From Aculops lycopersici (taxonomy: Eukaryota; Arthropoda; Arachnida; Trombidiformes; Eriophyidae): a DNA stretch of 64,000 nucleotides. A program made the position numbers and the translations under genes. The notes beneath the pieces were generated by a model that was not told where the DNA came from, ran no database searches, and saw only the letters and a list, made by a program, of their open reading frames with translations. The stretch covers positions 4,962,439 to 5,026,438 of the forward strand of contig WNKI01000001.1 of assembly GCA_015350385.1 (NCBI GenBank), written 5' to 3'. Positions 20,076 to 29,857 of the stretch are shown piece after piece; the stretch's first letter is position 1; the number at the start of each line of letters is the position of its first letter.

Positions 20076-21133
20076 GTTGTTGCATTGGGTCTGATAATAA
20101 AATAATGTTTTGGTATGTTTTGAGTGAGTATAATAAAAGGTTTTGACCAGCCCGCCGGTGGATTTGCGTGAGATTTGATATGATATTCAAGAAAAATTGT
20201 TTAAGAATCTTACTGGACACAACAACAGATTGGAGGAATCAGTTAGAAATTTTTATTTTAGCATCAACAGCACCGATTCAATAACAATACCACAGGCAGC
20301 CAGTCCGACGGTTCAACTGCACAAAAAAAGTTTTTCGCCCGGCAATACAGTGCTAGGGCTACAGAGACTTCGCCTAACACAACACAAAAAGTATAGGACT
20401 TCAGCCCATGACTACTTCAATGGCAGCGCTCGCTTCTGCTGCTGGTGCGCCAATGACGACAGCCGGCGCGGCGTCGCTGCTGCTGCTGTTGGTGCCGTGA
20501 ATCTACATTGCGAATGCACTGCAGGGTTGTCAGCGAGCGGCCACTGCGACTGCGACTGCGACGACGGTGGCAGTGGAAGTCGCTGCGAATGAGTTGCTTC
20601 ACTCACTCGCTGTTTCTCATGCGCACTAACCGCTCGCCCGCTCGTAGTCCTACAGTTTGCGTTGTATTTGCCGCTATATTGAAGCCGTAGCATAGCTGTT
20701 GTAGGGGCGGCAGCCGTAGCAGCAGAAGGAGCGGCAGCAGCGATGGTACAGCAGCACACAGTCAATGGCCGTCGTGATACACTTAAGCGTCGCCGTTGAG
20801 TTTATCAAATTACAAATTATATACTCACCTATGCCACCCACTCCTTAGCTTTGTATGGTCTCGTGGCTAATCACGCGAATGCTCGACTATTTGTTGGTGG
20901 TGAGTAAACATCGTTACTCTTCTCTAGTGTCTTGAAATTATCCTATCGACTAGCATGCGGCTGATTCTTGAGCGCGAGATTCCCCATTGATGATCAAATA
21001 GACTCAATGCATATACTATAAGTTATTACGATCTCCAAGATCAAACTAAACTCTTCTTCCTTCTTGTTAATCTTGGAATTCGAAACTTTTAGTAGGATTC
21101 TGCAAGTAAGAGAGAGATCATAACAATATAGAG
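20076..21133. other. Divergent region, Pc / secreted repeat protein
   Basis: 1.06 kb. The middle part (about 20420-20770) is GC-richer with CTG/CAG/CGG-like triplet runs on both strands, which creates long meaningless ORFs. No gene could be supported. Confidence 0.4.
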
Positions 21134-22534
21134 ATGACGTCACTTCCGGAGTCTATAGAACAATCAAATTTTTCAAACTCTAGTGAGATCAAGAGGAATA
21201 CAAAATCAAAAACGCGACTTATGACCTTAACACTGAGAACATTATTCATTTCGTTATCATGCATCGCTTGCAAACTCCACCTACCTGTCTTGGCGGACGA
21301 CTCAACCGCAGCACCGGCATTCGATATGGGATCTCTCGCGAATATGGCCTCAAATTTAGGTAATAATCCGCAGATCATGAGCATGGTTTCCTCGTTGTTG
21401 AGCCAGAGCAATCAAAAGACCTCCGCTGCTCAGGCTCAAGATGGCGAATCGCTCAATGGTGATACAAGCTCGCTTTCCGTTGATGGTCAGCAACTGTTGT
21501 CAGGTAGCTCCTCTCAAGCAAGTGAGCCTCCACTTAGACGCTCCCCCAGGCAGCCGCAGCCGCAGCAATCGCAACCGCAACTTTCTGCCCAAGCACAATC
21601 ATCAGTGCAACTGCAACCTCAAGCACAAGCTCAAGTGGCTTCACCAACAGCGTCGACATCATCCACGGCCGCGGTTCCTGCAGATGGAACCCCATCGCTG
21701 AGTAGTCTTATGTCACTGCTACCAAGTGTTATGCCGAACCTTAATTTAGCTAGTCTCAGTGGCTTAGGTAGTCTCTTAAGTAGTGGTGGTGGTAAGTCCA
21801 GTGCCGCGACCACAACCAGCGCAACAACTACATCCAGAGGTGCGCCAGGAAGTAAGTGGGATTCCGATTCATCAACAGCCACAGGTGCTGGCTTTAGCTC
21901 ACCGGTGCCACCAGCTCAAGCAACGGCAACAGCACCAACACTAACACCAGCACCGGCTGCGGCACCAGCATCAGGACTGAACTCACTCTTAGGTGGCTCA
22001 TCAAACCCAAATCCAGCTCAACAAGTTATCAATCAGGTACTCAGTGCCTATGCAAGTGGCCAGATTCCAAACGATCTTATTCAAATGGGTCTCAGCGGCC
22101 GTGTGCCCTCAGCCCTTATGGAACTAGCCCTCGGTGGCCAGGTACCACAACAGTTGATTCAAATGATCATCACTGGCCAAATACCCACAGCAACCATCAA
22201 TGCCTTCCTCAACGCCATCCAGGGCAACCAAGCGAGTCCGGTCGCGCCGACAGCGACAGCCACAGCGGCCAGTACGCCACAAGCTAGTGCTGGCACGTCA
22301 AGATTGTCCTTTGGTGGCACCGGCTCGGGTCTTGTCGGATCAACGACACGCGCCATCTTCGAGGCAATCTTCAGGCCAAGAACAACGGGAACAAGTTCAA
22401 GCGGTACTAGCATTACAGTTCCTACGCTACTCGGCCCACTGCCTATTCAAATACCTGCCTTCCCAAATGTGCGCAGGTTCGGTCAAATGATCGGCGGCTC
22501 CATAAGCAACATGGCCTCCATGATTCCCTTCTAA
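21134..22534 (+). CDS. Secreted low-complexity protein with tandem 13-residue repeats
   Basis: The 466-residue ORF is rich in Ala, Ser, Thr, Pro and Gln. A hydrophobic stretch after M30 (LRTLFISLSCIACKLHLPVLA) looks like a signal peptide, so M30 (21221) is the more likely start. Residues 60-300 are low complexity with Gln/Pro-rich and Ala/Thr-rich blocks around a short LSSLMSLLPSVMPNLNLASLSGLGSLLSSGGG helix-like segment. Residues 309-360 are four consecutive 13-residue units of the form G-[QR]-[IV]-P-x-x-[LT]-[IM]-x-[MLA]-x-[LI]-x. The tail contains a Ser/Thr-rich stretch and ends IGGSISNMASMIPF. The family is not recognised. A matrix, cuticle or silk-like role would be speculation. Confidence 0.7.
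   Translation: MTSLPESIEQSNFSNSSEIKRNTKSKTRLMTLTLRTLFISLSCIACKLHLPVLADDSTAAPAFDMGSLANMASNLGNNPQIMSMVSSLLSQSNQKTSAAQAQDGESLNGDTSSLSVDGQQLLSGSSSQASEPPLRRSPRQPQPQQSQPQLSAQAQSSVQLQPQAQAQVASPTASTSSTAAVPADGTPSLSSLMSLLPSVMPNLNLASLSGLGSLLSSGGGKSSAATTTSATTTSRGAPGSKWDSDSSTATGAGFSSPVPPAQATATAPTLTPAPAAAPASGLNSLLGGSSNPNPAQQVINQVLSAYASGQIPNDLIQMGLSGRVPSALMELALGGQVPQQLIQMIITGQIPTATINAFLNAIQGNQASPVAPTATATAASTPQASAGTSRLSFGGTGSGLVGSTTRAIFEAIFRPRTTGTSSSGTSITVPTLLGPLPIQIPAFPNVRRFGQMIGGSISNMASMIPF
22058..22213 (+). repeat. Four tandem 39-bp units encoding a 13-residue repeat
   Basis: In-frame units beginning GQIPNDL, GRVPSAL, GQVPQQL and GQIPTAT, each exactly 13 residues. The 13 residues before them look like a degenerate fifth unit without the leading Gly. 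The DNA copies have diverged while Gly1 and Pro4 are invariant. Confidence 0.8.
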
Positions 22535-22666
22535 TAAACCTACCCTCCATCTCAACTACAATCCAACCTGTCAACAGAGAACGGGTAACATTGTAAAAAT
22601 CAGGTGATGTTTTTTTAATTCTACAGAAATGGGCTGGCGCAAATCTAAAATGAGCCGCTATTCGAA

Positions 22667-22674
22667 TTTGGCGC
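22667..22674 (+). promoter_or_regulatory. E2F-like site upstream of RPABC5
   Basis: TTTGGCGC fits the E2F consensus TTTSSCGC. It lies about 115 bp before the RPABC5 ATG in a short GC-rich patch. A single match of this length can occur by chance. Confidence 0.25.
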
Positions 22675-22787
22675 TCTCAACGCGGCGCGCGAGCTGCACG
22701 TTTTCTGTGTGTTCGATTTTTCACATCATAACAAACCGTCCAAGATCAGCCTATTAAACCACAAGGACAAGTAACAAATTTATCAAG

Positions 22788-22991
22788 ATGATTATTCCAA
22801 TTAGATGTTTCACATGCGGCAAAGTTATTGGTAACAAATGGGATCCCTATTTGGGTCTCCTGCAAGCCGAATACACTGAGGGTGACGCTTTGGACGCCTT
22901 AGGATTAAAGAGGTATTGCTGTCGCAGAATGCTGCTTGGACACGTCGATCTCATTGAAAAACTTCTCAATTATCCAAGTTTGGAAGGATAG
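22788..22991 (+). CDS. POLR2L: RNA polymerases I, II and III subunit RPABC5 (Rpb10)
   Basis: Small zinc-binding subunit shared by the three nuclear RNA polymerases. The 67-residue ORF is full length. It starts MIIPIRCFTCGKVIGNKW (zinc ligands C7 and C10) and contains ALDALGLKRYCCRRMLL with the CC zinc pair, then HVDLIEKLLNYP. The stop lies only 59 bp from the RRP41 stop on the other strand. An AATAAA-type signal near 23021 would place its 3' end inside that gap. Confidence 0.98.
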   Translation: MIIPIRCFTCGKVIGNKWDPYLGLLQAEYTEGDALDALGLKRYCCRRMLLGHVDLIEKLLNYPSLEG

Positions 22992-23050
22992 ACAACTACG
23001 ATCATCGAGCTATTGTTATTAATAAATTTGAACCCTAAAGAATCTTTAAT

Positions 23051-23812
23051 CTATACACGACTATCCTTATTTGGATCTTCCATAACATGATTCAAAACAA
23101 TTGTCTTGCATATCTTGTAAATCTCTTCGCAGCCACCGGCAGCGCTATCAATAATCTTCTCAACATTGTCCAATGGTATTCCACCTGTAGATTCCATGAA
23201 GACAATCTGCTTTGATTGTGGCAACATAGCCAGGGTCATGATGGGTAAATTCGAGACCGATTCCTCATGGCAAACATCAATCAGAATCTTGCCATCAACC
23301 AGAGCGGCCGAGCATGATGTCACGAAATCCTTGATTGGAACTCCTGCATGAATCAGGGCCAGAGTTGCTGCGTTAATACAAGCGCTAACATTGCTTCCAT
23401 CAGATTGAAGTACTTCTAGAAAGATGTCAATTTGAGAGTTGGGAAATAAGTTAGTTAAGATAACGTTGTTGAATATCTCTCGCATGTTGTTTGTAAACTC
23501 CAAGCTCCTCAAGTCGGCTCTTGGTTTTGATTTTCTCTCAATTGTGCTAAAATTTGCTTGACTATATTGGCAGTTGATGAAGGCACGATCGTGGAATGAG
23601 GACCCTCTCTTCTGGTGTGATACCTCATGAGGACCAAAGACAGCAGCTAATACGCTGGTATGTCCAATTTCAAGATATGCAGATCCATCGGCTTGTTCGA
23701 ATATACCCAATTTGCAATTGATTTTTCTTATCTCCGAGTTTTTTCTTCCATCGATACGTATGTCCGATTCAGTGGAGGCCGTATTATCCATACTTGCTGT
23801 TTCTGATGACAT
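23051..23812 (-). CDS. EXOSC4: Exosome core subunit RRP41 (EXOSC4)
   Basis: RNase PH-fold subunit of the six-member ring of the RNA exosome, acting in rRNA processing and mRNA decay with RRP45. Length is 253 residues (human 245). Family landmarks: IRIDGRK (about 18-24), ADGSAYLEIGHTSVLAAVFGPHE, the basic ERKSKPRADLRSLE segment, LQSDGSNVSACINAATLALIHAGVP and FMESTGGIP. Animal RRP41 is catalytically inactive, and the sequence gives no reason to think otherwise here. It diverges from FAM98 over 244 bp. Confidence 0.95.
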   Translation of the reverse strand: MSSETASMDNTASTESDIRIDGRKNSEIRKINCKLGIFEQADGSAYLEIGHTSVLAAVFGPHEVSHQKRGSSFHDRAFINCQYSQANFSTIERKSKPRADLRSLEFTNNMREIFNNVILTNLFPNSQIDIFLEVLQSDGSNVSACINAATLALIHAGVPIKDFVTSCSAALVDGKILIDVCHEESVSNLPIMTLAMLPQSKQIVFMESTGGIPLDNVEKIIDSAAGGCEEIYKICKTIVLNHVMEDPNKDSRV

Positions 23813-24056
23813 GATAGGATTAAATTATGAGTTTGGTCAGATATTACTGCGGAAGATTGATGCTCTCCATGCACTTTTCTCACACAAGATTTGTGATCAA
23901 AACATGACCACATGTGTGCATTAAAACGCGGCCGATTCTGCACGAGTTCTTCGGTTATATTCTTGGGCTTGTTGAGTGAAATATCATTTTTATTCTTTGT
24001 TGTTCTTAATATTAATATTTATTGATAATCTCATTCATCTATATAAGTGTTGAATC
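23813..24056. promoter_or_regulatory. Divergent promoter region, RRP41 / FAM98
   Basis: 244 bp between two divergent start codons. Its small size leaves no room for an upstream FAM98 coding exon. Confidence 0.45.
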
Positions 24057-24782
24057 ATGTCAGAAAGAGAGGATCTAGCTGTCATTGGCAAGTTACTCAA
24101 CTTGCCGGGTGGAGAAGTTGAGTCTGAGCTAGAGCTTTTGAGATCTATTGTAACTCACCTCAAGTCGCCTTCATCTAAAATCAATGCCAATAAGATACCT
24201 GAATCCTTAGCTTTCCCTCGGAAAGAAACTCAACATCAGAATCTACTCGAGGCCAATGATCTATGGGATGAGCTTCACAAATTCAACGAAATTTTGAGGC
24301 AAGACCACAAGTGTCGCCGAAAGATGTTACTGAATAGATTGGACTGTACTGTCGAATCTTTCATGTGGAAAGGTGCTGATAGTAACAAGAAAGAGACAGC
24401 CAAGATTGCCAGCAAGAAGTCGACCAATGATCTGATCCATGAGACCTATGAAATATCGAGGTTGAAAATCAAGGATGAACCTCAAGTTGACATGAGTCAT
24501 TTGTTGGCTATCCGAGAAACTGAATGTGATACTCTCCTCAATAGCGTTGTTAGTTCTCGAACGGTAGACTGTAAGATATCGCAACCAACGCAATCACGCA
24601 TGGACTCGAAGAATGACCCGGTCCAGCTAAAAAAAGTTATAATACCCGAAGTACCCGATAGAGGAGGACGACCAGGTGAGATTCGCCCACCTGTTAAGGA
24701 GACATTTTCGCGGCAACGCCGCGACTTTGGTGGTTCCAGAGGCAGAGGTGGTGGTTGCGGAGGGCGAGGGCGACGACACTAA
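24057..24782 (+). CDS. FAM98: Short FAM98-family protein lacking the N-terminal domain
   Basis: FAM98 proteins bind DDX1 and C14orf166; FAM98B belongs to the RTCB tRNA ligase complex. This 241-residue ORF matches only the second half of the family: CRRKMLLNRLDCTVESFMW (about 96-114), MSHLLAIRE (about 156-164), VPDRGGRPGEIRPP (about 197-210) and a Gly/Arg-rich RGG tail (222-241). Vertebrate members are about 330-520 residues and begin with a calponin-homology-like domain of about 150 residues that is absent here. The RRP41 promoter lies directly upstream, so a missed N-terminal exon nearby is unlikely. Confidence 0.82.
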   Translation: MSEREDLAVIGKLLNLPGGEVESELELLRSIVTHLKSPSSKINANKIPESLAFPRKETQHQNLLEANDLWDELHKFNEILRQDHKCRRKMLLNRLDCTVESFMWKGADSNKKETAKIASKKSTNDLIHETYEISRLKIKDEPQVDMSHLLAIRETECDTLLNSVVSSRTVDCKISQPTQSRMDSKNDPVQLKKVIIPEVPDRGGRPGEIRPPVKETFSRQRRDFGGSRGRGGGCGGRGRRH

Positions 24783-25318
24783 GAATGTAATTAGCGTGGG
24801 AACGCCAATACGCGCCAGGGCAACGTATGAACCTTCGTTGCAATAAAGCTGCATAATTATTTGAAAAACAAAAACTTTGTAAACATTCGTCGACATGTTT
24901 ATGCTTTTTAGACTCAAGCGCTTGTTTGAATGAATGAGCTTGTGGATACAAATGATCATACATGAATCGTCACGAAGTCATGGCATGTCGATTATCAATC
25001 ATTGGCGATATTGTGACCAACAAGTGTTACATTTGATAGAGGATCGATGGCACTCAGTAAATCGAAGCACAGAATGAACATGCAGCCAAAAGATTCTAAC
25101 AGTCGATAAGAACCCGACAAGTATCTTGTGTATCCCAATCCTCATAAACTGTCTAAACGCTAGATTATTCGCCTACAGTGTCATAGTTTCAACAGTTTTA
25201 CCCCAACACTTATCGATACATAGAATGAAGATTGTTTGATACGTAGTTTACAGATTCACACATTTGCAAAGGATTAAATAGGGAATCTTGAAGAATATGA
25301 CAAGCTAGAGATAGTAAC
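24783..25318. other. Intergenic, FAM98 to sphingosine kinase
   Basis: 536 bp between two plus-strand genes, with an AATAAAG near 24843 for FAM98. No gene seen. Confidence 0.35.
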
Positions 25319-26350
25319 ATGACTGACAGCAAGCCCATACTTGTGCTAATTAATCCCCATAGCGGACGAGGCAAGTCCAATATCATCTATCAGAAAAAGC
25401 TTATTCCTTTTTTTGAAGGTTCGGGGATACAACATGAAGCATTCATAACGAATTCGGAATTCAGAGTGAAGGACTTCATTCATAACTTAAGTTTGACTGA
25501 TCTATTCAAATTCAAATCTATTTTAGTTGTATCCGGAGATGGGTTATTATATGAAACCGTCAATGCACTCATGTCCCGTAATGATTCGGAGAAAGCTATC
25601 AATATGCCGATTGGAATTATTCCCACCGGATCAGGAAACGGACTTGCCTATACCTTAATAAGACAAAAGCATCCAGACCTCGATGATAGTGATGAAGCCA
25701 TCCGAGTTTGTTTGGAGCAAGCAATTGGAGATAGTATAATAAAATCTGATTTAGTCAAACTAACATATGGAAATCAGCAGAGCAACAGGTCAACTATTTG
25801 GTCATTCTTATCCATTGGCTGGGGATTATTAGCTGACATCGACATTGACTCAGAATGGTTGAGACGCTTAGGCGAGTTCCGATTCACCTTTTATGGTGTC
25901 TTGAGATCAGTTACAGCTAGGTCGCGAAGAGGTCAATTGTCTTATAAGCCAATCTCAGACGGAACTGGAACTGAAACCGACGATTGGGTCCATTTAGAAG
26001 ACAAATTTGCTTGTCTTTACGCTGTACACCAGTCACATGTATCTAGAGTGACCAAGTTTGCTCCTGGATCAAAGCTAACCGACCAAATAATTTACTTGAC
26101 ATTCATACGAGGCAAATTATCGATTTGTCGAGCTGTGGAGTTCATGCTAGCTATTAAAGATGGCTCACACGAAAAACTTTCCTACGTAACTGTATTGCCT
26201 GTAACGAAATTCACATTCCAACCACTAGAACAAAGCAAAGTTGTAGTTGACGGCGAGGTCATACCCTGGAAAATAGACGACGGGCCAATATTGGCTGAGA
26301 TTGTACCTGAATTATTGAATTTATCCTGGCAACAAGTGCCACGAGACTAG
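25319..26350 (+). CDS. SPHK: Sphingosine kinase (lipid kinase, DAGK catalytic fold)
   Basis: Phosphorylates sphingosine to sphingosine-1-phosphate. The 343-residue ORF is slightly shorter than human SPHK1 (384). It shows the nucleotide-binding NPHSGRGKS loop (12-20), the catalytic VSGDGLLYE motif (71-79, D74 as general base), the IIPTGSGNGLA glycine loop (100-110), the DLVKL/SFLSIGWGLLADID substrate-side segment, GEFRFTFYG, and the C-terminal VVVDGEVIP strand. Ceramide kinase and acylglycerol kinase are the alternatives, but the SGDGLLYEVxN and C-terminal DGE segments are more SPHK-like. A lipid phosphate phosphatase, which acts on its product, lies at the left end of the window. Confidence 0.9.
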   Translation: MTDSKPILVLINPHSGRGKSNIIYQKKLIPFFEGSGIQHEAFITNSEFRVKDFIHNLSLTDLFKFKSILVVSGDGLLYETVNALMSRNDSEKAINMPIGIIPTGSGNGLAYTLIRQKHPDLDDSDEAIRVCLEQAIGDSIIKSDLVKLTYGNQQSNRSTIWSFLSIGWGLLADIDIDSEWLRRLGEFRFTFYGVLRSVTARSRRGQLSYKPISDGTGTETDDWVHLEDKFACLYAVHQSHVSRVTKFAPGSKLTDQIIYLTFIRGKLSICRAVEFMLAIKDGSHEKLSYVTVLPVTKFTFQPLEQSKVVVDGEVIPWKIDDGPILAEIVPELLNLSWQQVPRD

Positions 26351-26542
26351 CAAGATCAAGTTAAATAAAGGATTGACTCTCGATTGCAGCCATCATTCCG
26401 AATGAATCTCTACAAGAGACTGGAACTTTTTCAACTAATTGATGTATAATTTATTTATCTTGTTGATCACAAGATTTTTATTCTAATCGTTACATAGATG
26501 CGTTCGCTCACAAGCTTGATATCAAGATGCTGACAAAGAAAA

Positions 26543-27534
26543 TTATGCAAGGAGATAGTTAGTGTAAAGTAGAAGCCAAGCTGCGATACCGGATGTAGTA
26601 ACAACTTTCAACCACTTGTTACGCACAAAGCCATTTGTTGTTGGTAAGCCCATTGCGTTACAGAATATATGCACAGCTGCAGCTGGCCAGAGAGATTGGG
26701 TTTTCATAAATATGGTGGCAACATACATGCCAAATGCTGAAGTGTAAAGGAATTGTATCACCGAATCAACGAGGATGTGCCGTTCCATATCCAAGAATAC
26801 ATGCTGCATGATTTGCGGATGAAAGTGGGCAGCCCCAAATAGAAGGCCTGAGATTATCACATTGTAGTGCAAAGGGAAGTCGTTTGATAAAAGTGTGCAG
26901 TTGATGCACCGAAAGACAATCTCCTCGATCACAGGACCTATTAACCAGTTTCTGAGCAAAGTCCAAATATCCGGTCGATTGTTAAGAATAGGAAGCCTCC
27001 TTGATCGATCAAACCATCTTCTACTTAGGATATCATCAACAATGGGCCCCAGAAAGATGGTTGCTGTTATGATCAACGGCCACACAATATCTTTTATCTT
27101 GAGTTTCCTCAAACGGAAGGATAGTATTAATTGCATCCATGACTTGTCTGAGTTGTATCTACTATATAGATATACAATGAGTATACTTATGCAAGTTGAA
27201 ATTGTAATACTAATGAGTCTTCTTGCTATGGTTGCCGGTGCAAGTCTGTGAAAAGTGGGGATGCATAGGAGAATAATTATTAGCAGGTTTGGATGTAGAG
27301 ACAAGAGTTTGATTGCAAAAGATCCAAGATTTACCTTTGGCGATGACTAGGCCACAAGTAGAGCGACAGAACAAACATCAATGTTATCCATATTGATGTT
27401 GGAACTGAGCTGTACTTGGATAGGTGGCCAAGTTCCCATGCATAGTCTTTTGACATTCTAATCTTCGAACTTGGCGAAAGATCAATGATGCTGTTGAAAT
27501 GATGTTGAATCACCAACGAGTTTGAACTTGACAA
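26543..27534 (-). CDS. RCE1: CAAX prenyl protease 2 (RCE1), two exons
   Basis: ER membrane intramembrane protease that removes the AAX tripeptide from prenylated Ras-type proteins. Exon 1 is 27335-27534 and exon 2 is 26543-27245. The 89-bp intron (27246-27334, GTAAAT...CACAG) splits an Arg codon, and both sides are in the same phase. The product is about 300 residues (human 329). The catalytic GPVIEEIVFRC motif (EExxxR) and GAAHFHP (motif 2 His), followed by the FCNAMG motif, match ABI/RCE1 proteases. Several hydrophobic segments are visible. The exact start is uncertain; M27 of exon 1 (27456) is an alternative. Confidence 0.9.
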
Positions 27535-27938
27535 GTGCCACTTGATCGGCGAGATTACCTTTGGCGAGATTCTGACAATCGTTTTGGTTAAAGGAGAATG
27601 GAGCGAGAACGTTATTTACAATTTGCTTGCACGCGATGGCTGCGACGCGTCTTCGAATTTGACCACGCCCCCACCATACGTCCATAGCGTTACGCTACAG
27701 GATTCTTGTGCCATAGTTCCATTCATCATCGTGCTTCAACTTAAATCGCTATTTTCTCTTTCATAGTCTTATTGAGCAAAGTACAATTCTCACAAGTCTA
27801 CAGAGAGGCACTTTTGAATCTAGATTGACAGAGTAAGCTCGACAGAGTAATTTCATCAGTTAAGGATGCTTGATTCGACGACAAACTAGCACAAGGCTCC
27901 CGATTCGTGATAGTTCGTAAGTCTACCTCAGTGTTTAT
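27535..27938. other. Intergenic, CSN3 3' side to RCE1 5' side
   Basis: 404 bp between two minus-strand genes. Short ORFs overlap the RCE1 5' end. No gene could be supported. Confidence 0.35.
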
Positions 27939-29045
27939 TCATGCTTGTTGCTGTTGTTGCGACGATTGATCTCTAACATTCATTTCTTCCCTGGTGAAAA
28001 CCTTCATCGGCTGTTTGTTTGGATGCAACTTGTCCAATATTTTAATAAGATTCGATGCCTTGGATATGTCGCTTTGAAGAGATCTGAATACTGTTACAGT
28101 ATCGAAGCTCTCTGAACTGTCCTCAAACACAACCATTCCGTCTTTTTGATTGATGGTAGCAAATATCTCACCATCATCTATCATGTTCAATATATAAGCC
28201 TCGGCTTCTTTCTCACTCGCGAGTCCAACATTGTTGGCAACATCACGTAGCGACAAGGTGAGAAAGGTTTTTGTTAGCCTTTGGATGTTTCTACGATGGA
28301 CTTGAGTCAGGCATTGTTTAACCAATCCCATATTCTCGTCCCTTTCGTAGATTGAGCTGTTATTGCTGATCAATCTTTGTATCTTCTCATGATTGTAAGT
28401 GGAAAATTCATGGGCTAACTTGTGATATGCCTGGCCAATCTGTTTTCTTTGACGAGCTAGACAAGCTGGTGTGTATCTCGGCAGTAGATTTTCTGTAAGT
28501 TTGCCATGTAATAATAAGTTGACTAAAATTTGCTTCTTATAAGTTTCCTGCATCACAGAACTAGCAGTGACGGCCGGCATTGTTATCACAACCTCGAAGA
28601 AGTATGAAGCTCGTTCGAAATTTTTAATTGCTGTGTAGATTAAGCCGCCGTAGTAGAAAAACAATACGATGTTCTTGGAGTCCTCGCTCTTATTATCTGT
28701 TGTTCTTAGTTTGGTGTAGATAGTGTCTAGTATTGGTAACGCCGGGTTGAGGCATTTTGCATCGAGGCATAATAGACAAAAGTCAGCATGGATGGGTGTG
28801 AGTTGGAATTCCTGCGTTTGAAGTTTTGAGATAGCTTGGGATAGAAGGTGGATGCCACTGACTGATCGTTTTGTTTTCACTAAAGCTGTTGCCAATTTGT
28901 GGCAAAGGCTGATAAATAACTCGCCCGAGGATTGTACTTCGCTCTCGGAAGTGTCTAAAATAAGTTCTTGAATCTCTTCAACATCTGCATTTGGGTCCTC
29001 ATCTATGGCAGATATGAGTCTTTTCAAAGCTTGACTCAGTGCCAT
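27939..29045 (-). CDS. COPS3: COP9 signalosome subunit 3
   Basis: PCI-domain subunit of the COP9 signalosome, which removes NEDD8 from cullins. The 368-residue ORF is shorter than human CSN3 (423), mainly at the N-terminus. Diagnostic stretches: GELFISLCHKLATALV, LTPIHADFCLLCL, FFYYGGLIYTAIKNFERA, ENMGLVKQCLTQVHRRNIQRLTKTFLTLSL, and the winged-helix end EAEAYILNMIDDGEIFATINQKDGMVVF. Unlike subunits 5 and 6 it has no MPN domain. A Gln run closes the protein. Intronless. Confidence 0.95.
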   Translation of the reverse strand: MALSQALKRLISAIDEDPNADVEEIQELILDTSESEVQSSGELFISLCHKLATALVKTKRSVSGIHLLSQAISKLQTQEFQLTPIHADFCLLCLDAKCLNPALPILDTIYTKLRTTDNKSEDSKNIVLFFYYGGLIYTAIKNFERASYFFEVVITMPAVTASSVMQETYKKQILVNLLLHGKLTENLLPRYTPACLARQRKQIGQAYHKLAHEFSTYNHEKIQRLISNNSSIYERDENMGLVKQCLTQVHRRNIQRLTKTFLTLSLRDVANNVGLASEKEAEAYILNMIDDGEIFATINQKDGMVVFEDSSESFDTVTVFRSLQSDISKASNLIKILDKLHPNKQPMKVFTREEMNVRDQSSQQQQQA

Positions 29046-29571
29046 TTTGTTTGAATCACTTAATAGTTGTAGGGTTTAGTCTATTTTATTAGATCACGAT
29101 AGTATAATCCGATCTCATAGATGTCTAGGAAATATCCTGTTGCAATTTGATTGGGATGGAGAATGTTTTTTAGAGAGACAAGCGTTGTGTGATTTTTTGC
29201 GCACGTTTGAACGTGCATCAAGGAATGCAAACTCTCGCGTAGCGGCATCAGCAGTAGCGCAACGATAGGGACGATATGGATGCGCTCTTGTGATTTGACG
29301 GAAGTGAGCACACGCATATTGACCCCATTGAATTTATAATGTGACATTTATAACGACTTCCGACCCCCGCTCTAGTGACATCGCTTACCTGTAGTTTGAA
29401 AATTTCAGGCAGGAACGATACTCGCAACTCTTGTGAACGTCATTTCTCAAACGGTTTTTCAAGAGTAACCTCATAAGAATTGTTTTCAATTGTGATACAA
29501 CTCAGCTATAGGCGACACATTTTTTCAATTCGGACATTAGAATTTCTTGAAAGCCGATAGAGGTCATTCTG
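29046..29571. other. Divergent region, CSN3 / 91-residue gene
   Basis: 526 bp between divergent genes. No recognisable element. Confidence 0.35.
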
Positions 29572-29847
29572 ATGGAACACGACACCAAGAACAAACATAG
29601 AATCAGCGATGCTAGATGGAGATATAGTGTACTTAGGTGCTACAACCTGTTGCGCCAATGCTCCTACGCCGAACAAGAGGCTACCCGGATGTCTATATTA
29701 CGCTTGACTCTGGATCAGATAGAGGCTAATGAAAGAAAAATTGCCGATTTAGGATACCTGGATGCTGTGAGGACAGTATTTGGGCGAGCCGAGACTAAAG
29801 CAAATCAACAGCAGCAACAACTAGAGTGGTCTTCAGGTAGAAATTGA
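29572..29847 (+). CDS. Small 91-residue protein, possibly helix-loop-helix-like
   Basis: Short ORF ending 10 bp from the WDR45 stop on the opposite strand. Residues about 14-60 can be read as helix (RWRYSVLRCYNLLRQ), loop (CSYAEQEA), helix (TRMSILRLTLDQIEANERKI), with hydrophobic spacing reminiscent of a helix-loop-helix domain. The basic region lacks the E-x-x-R DNA-contact pattern. The C-terminus has a short Gln run. No family was recognised with confidence, and a coincidental amphipathic helix is possible. Confidence 0.5.
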   Translation: MEHDTKNKHRISDARWRYSVLRCYNLLRQCSYAEQEATRMSILRLTLDQIEANERKIADLGYLDAVRTVFGRAETKANQQQQQLEWSSGRN

Positions 29848-29857
29848 TCAAATTTTA

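Noticed and set aside
20412..20765. 117-codon Ala/Gln/Arg-rich ORF
   Set aside because: Produced by CAG/CTG-like triplet runs open in several frames; no independent evidence.
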